A program made the position numbers and the translations under genes. This document shows, in pieces, positions 15,707 through 24,038 of a DNA stretch of 64,000 bases. Where the stretch lies: assembly GCA_035495855.1 (NCBI GenBank), contig DATJFD010000002.1, forward strand, positions 1 to 64,000, given 5' to 3'. Numbering within the stretch: the first letter of the stretch is position 1; each line of letters begins with the position of its first letter. The stretch comes from JAHFIW01 sp035495855 (lineage in GTDB: Bacteria; Patescibacteriota; Patescibacteriia; SG8-24). Under the pieces are notes generated by a model that worked only from the letters and a program-made list of their open reading frames with translations, did no database searches and was not told the DNA's origin.

Positions 15707-16618
15707 TTACTGCGGCGAGGGCTCGTCGCCCTCGATGCGGTAGTTGATGCCCTGGACATGGATGTGGTTCCAGAGCGACTTGACCTTGGCCGTGCCGGAA
15801 GCTGCGGCGGCCATGCTCTCGGTGTCCGGCTTGTACCACTTGTACGTGCCGTCCTGCACGCCCTTCCAGAACGCCTTGAACCTCCCGACGGGGATGGTCA
15901 CGATGTTCTGCGATCCGCGCGCGCCGATCGTGCCGACCAGGAAGGCCACGATGCCCTTCTGGTGCTGGCTGACGATCGCCGAGCCGGACGAGCCGGGACC
16001 GCTGCTCATCTGCACGAGCGTCGCTCCCTTCCAGTTGATCGAATCCTGGATCACCGGACGGTCGAGCTTCTCCATGCTGACGTGGCCGCGGAACAGTTGC
16101 TTGCCGAGGCCGAGCGGCGAGGCGAAGTTCGAGACGTTCTCGCCGAGCTGCGGGTCGTTCGCCGCCAGCGGGATCGTGGGAACGTCCTTGGCGAGGTCCA
16201 CCTCGAGGACCGCGAAGTCGTCGCCGCGGTGCTGGTAGCCCACGCCGATGACCTTGGCCTCGATCAGGCTCTTGTTGCCGGGCTCGTCGAAGGTGATGAA
16301 CCAGTTCGTCTTCGCGACGTCCACCCGTTCGTGCTGGGTGTCGTCGTCCGAGACGCAGTGCGCCGCGGTGACGAAATGGTACTTCTTGTCCTTCTTCTCG
16401 AACGCGGTGACCGTGCACATCATCCGGAAGCCGCCGTCGTCGGTCTGCGCGTAGAGCAGGCCGGACGCGAGGCGGAAGTCCTTCTCCAGCTGGTTCAGCT
16501 CGTCGGCCGAGGGGGCCGGCGCCGCGTAGGCGGTGGAAGAAAAGGCCGGTACGCATGAGAGCGCGCACACGGCAAGTGCCATAGACGAAAGCGAAGCACA
16601 CGTCCGTGGGAAACCCAT
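15707..16618 (-). CDS. Secreted trypsin-like serine peptidase
   Basis: 303 residues; ATG at 16618 with AAGGAG 8 nt upstream. Signal peptide to about Ala32 (LALAVCALSCVPAF core, AYA cleavage motif). Catalytic triad candidates in order: VTAAHCV (His), GDDFAVLEV (Asp), SSGPGSSGSAIV (Ser). Chymotrypsin-fold S1-type without a PDZ domain, unlike the HtrA at 44450. Secreted protein quality control or processing is likely. Its promoter has an extended -10 and a ~70 nt leader. Confidence 0.85.
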   Translation of the reverse strand: MGFPRTCASLSSMALAVCALSCVPAFSSTAYAAPAPSADELNQLEKDFRLASGLLYAQTDDGGFRMMCTVTAFEKKDKKYHFVTAAHCVSDDDTQHERVDVAKTNWFITFDEPGNKSLIEAKVIGVGYQHRGDDFAVLEVDLAKDVPTIPLAANDPQLGENVSNFASPLGLGKQLFRGHVSMEKLDRPVIQDSINWKGATLVQMSSGPGSSGSAIVSQHQKGIVAFLVGTIGARGSQNIVTIPVGRFKAFWKGVQDGTYKWYKPDTESMAAAASGTAKVKSLWNHIHVQGINYRIEGDEPSPQ

Positions 16619-16696
16619 GGGTAACGCTCCTTGCTTGCCAAGCATGGTGACCGCGAGAGAAAGCGGCAAGGTCTGACTTGAAAATGACCTTCACGA

Positions 16697-16705
16697 ACTA
16701 TAACA
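16697..16705 (-). promoter_or_regulatory. Extended -10 promoter of the serine peptidase
   Basis: Minus strand TGT-TATAGT, about 80 nt before the ATG; this one leaves room for a leader with a Shine-Dalgarno site. Confidence 0.6.
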
Positions 16706-16752
16706 GGGGAACTCCGGGCGTCAAATGCGCGTTTTTCGGCCCTGTGCAGCCA

Positions 16753-16761
16753 TGCTATGCT
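16753..16761 (+). promoter_or_regulatory. Extended -10 promoter of marC, leaderless-type
   Basis: TGC-TATGCT ends 8 nt before the ATG at 16770. Confidence 0.65.
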
Positions 16762-16769
16762 CAGGGAGT

Positions 16770-17348
16770 ATGTGGCTCAGCTTCGTCCAGGTGTTCTTCG
16801 CCGTTTTCGGCGTGATGGACCCGGTCGGCAACGTCCCGGTGTTCATTTCGCTGACCGGCAAGCTCGACAAGGCCGCCCGCGAGAAGCTCGCCACCGAGGC
16901 CGTCATCCGCGCCGGCATCATCCTGACGGTCTTCGTGTTCCTCGGGAACGCGGTCCTGAACGCCTTCCATATCTCGATAGAGAGCTTCCGCATCGCCGGC
17001 GGCATCGTGCTCGTGCTGCTCGGCCTGCAGATCATGTTCGGCATCGTGCTCGAGGACGACCGGCCGGACGCCGACGGCGACATCAGCGTCGTGCCGCTCG
17101 CCATGCCGCTCATCGCGGGGCCGGGGATGATCACGCTCGCGGTCATCCTCTCCAAGGAATACGGCTATCTGCTGACGCTCGCCGGCATCGCCGCCAATCT
17201 CGCTCTGACGAAGATCTTCTTCCATTTCTCCGGCATCATCCTGCGCATGCTCGGCAAGAAAGGTTCGCTCGCCTTCGCCAAGGTCATGGGCCTCATCCTC
17301 GTCGCCATCGGCGTCGAGTTCATCCGTTCCGCTCTGGGCGCGCGTTGA
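16770..17348 (+). CDS. MarC-family integral membrane protein
   Basis: 192 residues. Six hydrophobic segments; VMDPVGNVPVFISLT and AMPLIAGPGMITLAVIL are hallmark MarC motifs. The ATG at 16770 was chosen over the upstream in-frame ATG because the -10 box sits between them. Family members are proposed transporters or channels with no firm substrate. A short imperfect hairpin (AACCG...CGGTTTT) after the stop is a weak terminator. Confidence 0.88.
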   Translation: MWLSFVQVFFAVFGVMDPVGNVPVFISLTGKLDKAAREKLATEAVIRAGIILTVFVFLGNAVLNAFHISIESFRIAGGIVLVLLGLQIMFGIVLEDDRPDADGDISVVPLAMPLIAGPGMITLAVILSKEYGYLLTLAGIAANLALTKIFFHFSGIILRMLGKKGSLAFAKVMGLILVAIGVEFIRSALGAR

Positions 17349-17366
17349 ACCGTCCCTGCGGTTTTC

Positions 17367-17375
17367 TGCTATACT
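17367..17375 (+). promoter_or_regulatory. Extended -10 promoter before the DUF1059 gene
   Basis: TGC-TATACT, 28 nt before the ATG at 17404. Confidence 0.6.
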
Positions 17376-17403
17376 TCCGGCGATAAGTCCTTCAGCCGAA
17401 GCC

Positions 17404-17589
17404 ATGAAAGTCCTCAAGTGCAGGGATTTCGGGATCGATTGCCCGGCCGAGTTCCGGGGCGAGACGGTCGAAGACGTCCTTGAGCAGGCCAAGCGCCACG
17501 GCATGGAGAGCCACGGCCAGACCAAGGAGCAGGTCGAGGCGCCCGAGGTCCGGAAGATCGCCGAGGAGAAAAGCCGCGACCAGTCCTGA
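17404..17589 (+). CDS. DUF1059-family small protein
   Basis: 61 residues. The N-terminal MKVLKCRDFGIDCPAEFRG followed by TVEDVLEQAKRHGMESHG fits DUF1059: two conserved cysteines, then a helix ending in His, suggestive of metal binding. Only 4 nt separate it from the large surface protein gene, so they are probably co-transcribed. Function unknown. Confidence 0.75.
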   Translation: MKVLKCRDFGIDCPAEFRGETVEDVLEQAKRHGMESHGQTKEQVEAPEVRKIAEEKSRDQS

Positions 17590-17593
17590 CCCT

Positions 17594-20488
17594 ATGTCGT
17601 CCCACAAATTTTCTCGTGCCGCGCGGGGAGCGGCGACAGCGACCGCCGCCTTGGCCGCGTTCTTCGCGTTCGCCTCGTTCGCGATCGGCGCCGGCGTCGC
17701 CATCGTCTCCGGCCCGTCGGTCCAGCCCTCGGAAATGACCGCGTCGAGCGCCGTCGTGCGCTGGCAGACCGACGTCGAAAGCACCACGGTCGTCCGTTTC
17801 GGCACCACGACCGCGCTCGGGCAGGAATACAAGAAGATCGAGCCCATCACCGAGGTCGAGACGACGGAGATCGTGCACACTATGACGCTCGCCGGCCTGC
17901 AGCCGGACACGACCTATTTCTATGTGGCGCACTCCGCGACCGCCGACGCCGCCGTTGATTCGCCGATGCTGAGCTTCCATACGCCCGCGGCTTGCCAGGC
18001 CGATACATGGGAATGCGGGGCTTGGGGCGCGTGCAGCGCGGCGACCGGTACGCAGACGCGCATCTGCACCATGACGAACGACTGCCCGGACGTCTCCACG
18101 CCCAGACCGTCGCAGAGCCAGGCGTGCACGCCAGCCTGCACCGCGGACACGTGGGAATGCTCGGCCTGGGGCGCGTGCGCCAAGAGCGCCGACGGCAGTT
18201 ACGATCAGCCGCGCACCTGCACCCTCAAGACCGACTGCCCCGGCGTGACGACGCCGAAACCGGCGGAGTCGCAGTCCTGCACGCCGTCCTGCACGGCGGA
18301 CACGTGGTCTTGCACGGCTTACGGCGCCTGCGACCCGGCGACGAGCAAGCAGGCGCGCACCTGCACCCTCAAGACCGACTGCCCGACGGCAACGACCGCC
18401 AAGCCCGCCGAATCGCGGTCCTGCACGGTGGCGACCCCGCCGCCCGCTCCGCCCGCGCCTCCGGCCCCGGCGCCCGTGCCGCCTCCCGCGCCTCCGCCGC
18501 AGCCCGCCTGCGACGCGGACGTCTGGGATTGCGGAGCCTGGGGGGATTGCGTCGTCGGCGCGAACGGCGGCTATTTCCGCACCAGGAACTGCACGCTGGC
18601 GACCGACTGCCCTGCAGCCGAAACGCCGTCGCCTTCGGCGTCCGAGGCTTGCGAGCCGCCGGCGAACGCCGGCGCCGAAGGCACGAACTCGGCTCCCGCC
18701 GAGGGCGGCCTGCTGACATCGCTGGGAGACGCCGGCATCGCGGACACGGTCACCGTCCGCAGCGAACCCGGCTCGACGGACCCGAACCAATCGCTCGCGC
18801 CCGACTACGTCGTCACCCTCGTGGGCGTGGACCCCGCCCTGCAGCAGGAACTCGTGCGCGAGTGCCGCGACAACGGCATCCTCGCATCCCGCTGCGCAGC
18901 CTGGCTCACGGCCAAATACCAGGACCGCCGCTGCCTCGACGCGGGCAAGACCACGCGCGAGACGTGCGAGGGGTATCTCACCGGCCTGAACGGCGGCATC
19001 TTCCCGGGATGCGAGGGCAGGACGGACACGGAATGCGCCGCCGTCAAAGGCCGGCCGCTCATGGGTTACATCAACCTCGCCGCGAAGGCGAAGTTCGACG
19101 CCGTGCTGCAGGGCGCGCTCGATGGAGGCTTGCCGGTGGAGACGATCGACGGCCTGACCGCCGTGACGCCCGCGACGGCGAGGACGTCCATCTGGTGGCC
19201 GTCCCTGGAAGGCGATACCGCGCCCGCCATGATCATCGGCGACATGGACCGCGACGGCCTGCCCGACGATCTCGAGGTCCGCATGGGCTGGGACCCGCGC
19301 TCGAGCGACGTCGAGGGCGACGCGAAACAGGCGCGCGCGGTCCTGAAGTCGTTCTTCGAGCACGGCGACAAGCCGACGCAGTTCGTGTTCGTCGACGTCG
19401 ACGGGAACGGGTCGCTCGATCTCGTCGAAGACCGCAAGCTGCTCGGGCTCAAGACGTACGATCCGGTCAAGGTCTATCTGCCGGGCGACACGTCGAAGAG
19501 GGTGAAGAACATGATGGCGGCGTTCTTCGGCGCCGAAGGCGACATGGCCGCCAAGCTCGGCGTCGACCTCGACGGCGACGGCGTTCCGGAAGCGAAGCTC
19601 TCGCGCGCGGTGCTCAAGACGTTCTTCCAGAAGGGGGACAGACCGACCGAGCAGCAGTTCGGTTCGATGATCGATCCGCGCGCCTTCGCCCCGGCCGACC
19701 TCGCGCTCATCACCGGGCACGCCATCGGGCAGCCGCTCGGCGCGGGAGAGACCGATCCGTCCTTCACCGTGGCCGTCGACCTGGACGCGAACACGACAGG
19801 AAAGAGTTCTCCCTCGCGCGACGCCAACGAACCGTCGCTCGGCACGCCGACCCGCGACCAGAACGAACCAGGCGTGCTCGGCATCGGTCCCGTCAACGCG
19901 CCTATGGAATGCGAGACCGACAGGAATTGTCCGCCGGAATACCCGCAGTGCGTCGACCGCCGCTGCATCGGCGACGGGCATGACGCGAACGAGCCGCAGA
20001 GGCCCGGCACGACCGGCTACAACGACCGGGGCAACGAGGGCGATTACTCCAAGCACGCGTTCGTCCTCAGGGGCAAGGCGGCGCCGCATGCGGTCGTGGT
20101 GCTCTACATCTACAGCTACGTGCCGATGGTGCTCACCACCACGACGGACGAGAACGGCCAGTACACGTACGACGTCAGCGACAGCGTCGTCGACGGCGAG
20201 CATACGGCGTACGTCGCCGTCACCGACGACACGGGCAAGGTGGCGAAGAAGAGCTCGCCGCTGTCCTTCTTCGTGAAGGAAGCGCAAGCCGTCACGCAGG
20301 ACGACTTCTACGCCTCCGACTCGAGCGCCAACGTGCCGACCGAGCCGGTCGCGCAGTGGCAGCGGTCGTACCTCATCGGCGCGGGCGCGGCGGTGGTGCT
20401 CGCGCTCATCGGCGTCTGGCTGTTCGTCGCCCGCAAGCTCGGGCCCGACCAGCCGCCGACGCCGCCCGCCGAACCGCCGAAGCAGTAG
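17594..20488 (+). CDS. Large modular cell-surface protein with TSP1-like repeats
   Basis: 964 residues; ATG at 17594. Modules in order: signal peptide; a fibronectin-III-like domain (SAVVRWQTDVESTTVVRFG ... LQPDTTYFYV); four thrombospondin-1-like cysteine repeats, each with a CxADxWxCxAWGxC signature; a proline-rich linker after the third; a cysteine-containing segment; three calcium-binding loops (DMDRDGLPDDLE, DVDGNGSLDLVE, DLDGDGVPEA) like dockerin or thrombospondin type 3; a CETDRNC...CVDRRC knot; an Ig-like domain; and a C-terminal membrane anchor (YLIGAGAAVVLALIGVWLF). A large adhesin-like protein on the cell surface, plausibly for attachment to another cell. Confidence 0.85.
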   Translation: MSSHKFSRAARGAATATAALAAFFAFASFAIGAGVAIVSGPSVQPSEMTASSAVVRWQTDVESTTVVRFGTTTALGQEYKKIEPITEVETTEIVHTMTLAGLQPDTTYFYVAHSATADAAVDSPMLSFHTPAACQADTWECGAWGACSAATGTQTRICTMTNDCPDVSTPRPSQSQACTPACTADTWECSAWGACAKSADGSYDQPRTCTLKTDCPGVTTPKPAESQSCTPSCTADTWSCTAYGACDPATSKQARTCTLKTDCPTATTAKPAESRSCTVATPPPAPPAPPAPAPVPPPAPPPQPACDADVWDCGAWGDCVVGANGGYFRTRNCTLATDCPAAETPSPSASEACEPPANAGAEGTNSAPAEGGLLTSLGDAGIADTVTVRSEPGSTDPNQSLAPDYVVTLVGVDPALQQELVRECRDNGILASRCAAWLTAKYQDRRCLDAGKTTRETCEGYLTGLNGGIFPGCEGRTDTECAAVKGRPLMGYINLAAKAKFDAVLQGALDGGLPVETIDGLTAVTPATARTSIWWPSLEGDTAPAMIIGDMDRDGLPDDLEVRMGWDPRSSDVEGDAKQARAVLKSFFEHGDKPTQFVFVDVDGNGSLDLVEDRKLLGLKTYDPVKVYLPGDTSKRVKNMMAAFFGAEGDMAAKLGVDLDGDGVPEAKLSRAVLKTFFQKGDRPTEQQFGSMIDPRAFAPADLALITGHAIGQPLGAGETDPSFTVAVDLDANTTGKSSPSRDANEPSLGTPTRDQNEPGVLGIGPVNAPMECETDRNCPPEYPQCVDRRCIGDGHDANEPQRPGTTGYNDRGNEGDYSKHAFVLRGKAAPHAVVVLYIYSYVPMVLTTTTDENGQYTYDVSDSVVDGEHTAYVAVTDDTGKVAKKSSPLSFFVKEAQAVTQDDFYASDSSANVPTEPVAQWQRSYLIGAGAAVVLALIGVWLFVARKLGPDQPPTPPAEPPKQ

Positions 20489-20625
20489 AGTGCGAAGGGC
20501 AAAGGACAAAGGCCAGAGCTTAGAGGAAAAGGCATCCTAAAAACGCCCTGCGCAAGCAGGGCGTTTTTTTGAACATCTCGCATTCCTCTAAACTCCGTTC
20601 TCTGCCCTCTGTTCTTGCTCACTGC
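20489..20625. repeat. Nested inverted repeat and terminator (family B)
   Basis: Outer arms: AAGGGCAAAGGACAAAGGCC / AGAGCTTAGAGGAA and TTCCTCTAAACTCC / TCTGCCCTCTGTTCTT. Inner perfect hairpin AACGCCCTGC-GCAA-GCAGGGCGTT with a T tract. It serves the genes converging from both sides. Confidence 0.85.
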
Positions 20626-21452
20626 ATCGTCACGATCTCCTTGCAGGAATCGACGATGCTCTTCACGCGGTCGATGGGGATGCCGGTGCTCGCCGCGAGC
20701 GGGCCGGGCTTCTTCCCGGAGATCTCCCGGCAGAGCATCAGGTTCTTCTTGGAGAAGGCCTCGAGCTCCCACTGCTTCAGGTTCTCGAGCACGGTGATGG
20801 GATAGAGCGCGGCGTGGTCGACCATGCGGGCGAGCGACTGCTCCGTCTGGCTCCAGCCGATCATGACGATGCCTTTGCAGACGCCGAACTGGTGCGCGCG
20901 GTCCGAGAAGCGGCCGTTCGTCACGATCCAGGCCTCGTCGAAGAAGGGCGTGTTCTTGCCGGCCTTCGATCCTTCGCGCAGGTCGATGAGCCGCGCCCAG
21001 GTCGCCATGGCGTCCTTGAGCGTGACGGTATCGTCGAAGCGGTTCCGGAACTTCGCCTCGATCATGATGGTCCGGCTCGGCGACGTGGCGATGACGTCCA
21101 CCTCGTGCATGACGCACAGGCCGGAGAGCTCGTTGTCGGGGATCTCCGTCTTGTACTCGTAGGCCCGCAGGATGGAGGCCACGTACTTCTCGAACTTGAA
21201 GCCGGCAGGACCGAGCTTCAGCAGTCCCGTCCTCAGGTTGTAGCGGTGCGCCAGGCACCGGCTCTCCGAGCGGAGTTCCTTGCGGACGATGGCGTAGACC
21301 TCGTTCGTGGTCATGCCGTCCTTCGTCTGGGCCATGACCTTCTGGACGATGTGGTTGATGAGATCGTCCTTCGCGCCGATGCGCCGCAGCGTGTCGACGA
21401 TCTTCTCGGGCTTGAACTGGACCTTGTCACCGTTGGCTTTCACGACGAGCAT
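20619..21452 (-). CDS. ATP-cone plus Mrr/PD-(D/E)XK nuclease-like protein
   Basis: 277 residues; ATG at 21452, 7 nt after znuB. Residues 1-85 form an ATP-cone (VVKANGDKVQFKPEKIVDTLRRIGA), a nucleotide-binding regulatory domain known from ribonucleotide reductases and NrdR. The rest resembles Mrr-like endonucleases: EVDVIA, then IEAKFRN ten residues later (the Asp and Glu-x-Lys of PD-(D/E)XK). ATP-cone/restriction-like fusions exist but their role is unclear; sensing of nucleotide state coupled to DNA cutting is a guess. Last gene of the znu operon. Confidence 0.75.
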   Translation of the reverse strand: MLVVKANGDKVQFKPEKIVDTLRRIGAKDDLINHIVQKVMAQTKDGMTTNEVYAIVRKELRSESRCLAHRYNLRTGLLKLGPAGFKFEKYVASILRAYEYKTEIPDNELSGLCVMHEVDVIATSPSRTIMIEAKFRNRFDDTVTLKDAMATWARLIDLREGSKAGKNTPFFDEAWIVTNGRFSDRAHQFGVCKGIVMIGWSQTEQSLARMVDHAALYPITVLENLKQWELEAFSKKNLMLCREISGKKPGPLAASTGIPIDRVKSIVDSCKEIVTMQ

Positions 21453-21459
21453 ACGCCGT

Positions 21460-22287
21460 CTATTGTCGCGCGGGATGCCGTTTTCCGGCAAGGCCCGCCG
21501 CGACGGCCATGGAGACCAGGAAAAAGGCGACGGCGCAGAGCACCACGGTCGCACCGCTCGCGAGGTTGAGATAGTAGGAAAGGATGAGGCCGGTCACGGT
21601 CGAGAGCGCGGAGACCGCGGTCGCGATCGCCCAGGTCGCGCGGAAGCCCAGGCGGAACTGCATCGCCGCAAGCACGGGAATGACCATGAGCGCGCCGATG
21701 AGCAGGACGCCTACGACGTGGATGGAGATGGCGATGGTCGCGGCGCCGAGCACGGCGAGCAGGCGGTTAAGCGTCTTCACCGGAAGTCCGGCGGCCTGCG
21801 CGACGTCCTCGTCGAGCGAGACCGCGAAGAACGGCTCCCACAGGAGCGCCGCGACGGCGAGCGCGAGCGCGCCGAGCACGGCGATGTTGCGGACCTCGTC
21901 GCCGGTCACGGTGAGCACGCTGCCGAACAGGAAGCTGGCGATGTTGATGCCCGCCGAGCGCCTGAGGCCGAGCAGGACGACGCCCGTCGCCAGCCCGCCG
22001 AAGAGGAAGAGCGAGACGACCGTGTCCGAGGCGAGCGTCCGCCGCTCGCGGAGCCGCTCGATGCCGAGGATGGCGATGACGCAGGCGATGAGCGCGGACC
22101 ACAGCGACGAGAGCCCGAAGAACATCCCGGCCGCGACGCCGGCGAGCGAGACGTGCGCGAGCGTGTCCGCCATGGCGGAATAGCGGCGCACGACGAAGAA
22201 GATGCCGATGGTCGGCGCGACGATCGAGAGGACCAGGCCGGCTTCGAGCGCGCGCCGCATGAACTCGTAGTCGAGGAAATTCGGCAT
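21460..22287 (-). CDS. znuB: Zinc/manganese ABC transporter permease
   Basis: 275 residues, about eight membrane helices. DTLAHVSLAGVAAGMFFG is the conserved ABC-3 permease motif facing the ATPase. Starts 1 nt before the end of znuC's spacer (gap of 1 nt), so translation is coupled. With the upstream ZnuC and ZnuA it completes a metal importer. Confidence 0.9.
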   Translation of the reverse strand: MPNFLDYEFMRRALEAGLVLSIVAPTIGIFFVVRRYSAMADTLAHVSLAGVAAGMFFGLSSLWSALIACVIAILGIERLRERRTLASDTVVSLFLFGGLATGVVLLGLRRSAGINIASFLFGSVLTVTGDEVRNIAVLGALALAVAALLWEPFFAVSLDEDVAQAAGLPVKTLNRLLAVLGAATIAISIHVVGVLLIGALMVIPVLAAMQFRLGFRATWAIATAVSALSTVTGLILSYYLNLASGATVVLCAVAFFLVSMAVAAGLAGKRHPARQ

Positions 22288-22288
22288 A

Positions 22289-23080
22289 TCAATGGTCGTT
22301 GCCGTGAGGTTCTCCGTTCTCGTGGAACCCGTGGTGGGCCTCGAGGTCGTTGTGGTCGTGGTGGAGGTTCTTCATGGCGCTGCCGGTGACGACGCAGGCC
22401 TTCTCGCCGTGGCAGACCAGCTCGTGGCGCAGGCACAGCGCGGAATCCGCCTCCTTGGCGATGCGATGGACGTCGTGCGACACGAAGATGATGGTCTTGC
22501 CCTTCTTGTTGAGCGCCTTGAGCGTGGCGTAGAACTCCTCGCGAGAGCCGGGGTCGAGCCCCTCGATGGGCTCGTCGAGCATGAGGATGTCCGGCTCGGC
22601 GGCGAGCGCGCGGGCCAGCAGCACGCGCTGCCGTTCGCCGCCGGAGAGCGACGCGATGACGCGGTGGCGGAGATGGCCGATGTTCGTGGCGTCGAAGGCG
22701 GCGTCGATGGCCTTCTCATCCGAGGCGCTGGGCCGCGCCAGGAGGCCGCGGACCTGGGTGCGTCCGGCGGCCACGACCTCCTCGGAGGTGGCCGGGAAGG
22801 ACGGGTCGATGAGCCCGCCGCGCTGGGCCACGAAGCCGATGCGGCGCCTCGCGTGCATGTCGCCGCACGGCAGCCCGAAGACGCGCACGGAGCCTTTCGT
22901 CGGTTCGAGCAGGCCGAGCAGCACGCGCAGGAGCGTCGATTTCCCGCCGCCGTTCGGTCCGATGACCGCGACGTACGAACCCGGCGCGATCGTGAAAGAG
23001 AAGTTCTCGAAGAGCGCCTCGCCGTTGCGGACGTAGGTCAGGCCCTTTGCTTCGATGGCCGCGGTCTTTTTCACTGGCAT
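22289..23080 (-). CDS. znuC: Zinc ABC transporter ATP-binding protein
   Basis: 263 residues. Walker A GPNGGGKST, signature LSGGERQR, Walker B ILMLDEP, H-loop VSHD are all present. The last ~30 residues are His-rich (NLHHDHNDLEAHHGFHENG), a likely zinc-binding tail that supports zinc as substrate. Overlaps znuA by 10 bp. Confidence 0.92.
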   Translation of the reverse strand: MPVKKTAAIEAKGLTYVRNGEALFENFSFTIAPGSYVAVIGPNGGGKSTLLRVLLGLLEPTKGSVRVFGLPCGDMHARRRIGFVAQRGGLIDPSFPATSEEVVAAGRTQVRGLLARPSASDEKAIDAAFDATNIGHLRHRVIASLSGGERQRVLLARALAAEPDILMLDEPIEGLDPGSREEFYATLKALNKKGKTIIFVSHDVHRIAKEADSALCLRHELVCHGEKACVVTGSAMKNLHHDHNDLEAHHGFHENGEPHGNDH

Positions 23081-23988
23081 TCGAGCGCTGTTCTCAGGTT
23101 CGCGAGGTTCTCGCGCTGCACCGAGAGATAATCCCTGCCCGCGGCGATGTCGCCGTCCGTCAGGCCTTCGAGCGGGTTGAACACGAGGGTCTGCGCGCCG
23201 ATCTCGGCGGCGATGGTCTTGGAAAGCTGGGGGTTCACCAGCGTCTCGAAGAAGACGTAGTGCACGTCCTTCGCCTTCGCCGCGGCCGCGAGCGAGGCCA
23301 TGGCCCCGGCGGAGGGTTCTTCTTCGGGCGACAGGCCGGCGATGGAAAGCTGGGTGAAGCCGTAACGCGCGCCGAGATAGGCGAAGGCGGCGTGCGAGGT
23401 CACCGCGGTGTGGAGCCGGCAGGACGCGAGACCGCCCTTGAACTCGGCGTCGAGCTGAGCCAGCTCCGCGACGTACGCGGCGGCGTTGGCGCGGTAGGTC
23501 TCGGCGTGCGCCGCGTCGATGGCGATGAGCTTGTCGCGGATGGCCTCGACCTCCTTCTGCGCGATGACGGGATCGAGCCAGAAATGCGGATCGAAGGCCA
23601 GTTCCTGTTCTCCCTCGGGCGCCGGCAGCTTCGCGTCCACTGCCGGGGAGATCTCGAGCGTCGCCGTCCTCGAACCGTCGAGCGAAGGCGCGAGCCTCGC
23701 GGCCCAGTTGTCCATGCCGCCGCCGTTATACACGAAAAGGTCGGCCTCATGCGCGGCCGCGACCTGCCGCGGCGTCGGCTCATAGTCATGCGGCTCGGCG
23801 CCGGCGGGCGTCACGTTCGTGACCGACGCGAGGTCGCCGGCGACCTTGGAAGCGAAATGGGCAAGGGGATAGAAGCTCGCCATGATCGTGAGGTTCGCGC
23901 TCGTCGGGGCAGCCGGGGCATTGCCGCAGCCGAAGCCCGCGAAGAGCAGGGCCGCGACGGACGCGATGAAGGGAAGTCTCTTGCGCAT
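23071..23988 (-). CDS. znuA: Zinc-binding lipoprotein of the ABC importer
   Basis: 305 residues. Lipoprotein signal with a lipobox-like FAGFGC at Cys21. Cluster A-I fold with metal ligands: EPHDYEPTP (His), FDPHFWLDP (His), TSHAAFAYLGARYG (His) and a late Glu/Asp. No long His-rich loop, so Mn remains possible, but the His tail of ZnuC favours Zn. First gene of a four-gene operon. Confidence 0.9.
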   Translation of the reverse strand: MRKRLPFIASVAALLFAGFGCGNAPAAPTSANLTIMASFYPLAHFASKVAGDLASVTNVTPAGAEPHDYEPTPRQVAAAHEADLFVYNGGGMDNWAARLAPSLDGSRTATLEISPAVDAKLPAPEGEQELAFDPHFWLDPVIAQKEVEAIRDKLIAIDAAHAETYRANAAAYVAELAQLDAEFKGGLASCRLHTAVTSHAAFAYLGARYGFTQLSIAGLSPEEEPSAGAMASLAAAAKAKDVHYVFFETLVNPQLSKTIAAEIGAQTLVFNPLEGLTDGDIAAGRDYLSVQRENLANLRTALECQ

Positions 23989-24008
23989 GCTCGTTCGGTG
24001 ATGCCCCG

Positions 24009-24038
24009 ATGATAATGCAACTGAGTTGCGTCTGTCAA
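24009..24038 (-). promoter_or_regulatory. znu promoter with palindromic operator
   Basis: On the minus strand: TTGACA (-35), 18 nt, TATCAT (-10). A perfect inverted repeat GCAACT-C-AGTTGC fills the spacer at 24017-24029, ideally placed for a repressor. The transcript should start about 13 nt before the znuA ATG. A metal-responsive repressor is inferred from the operon's function. Confidence 0.65.
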
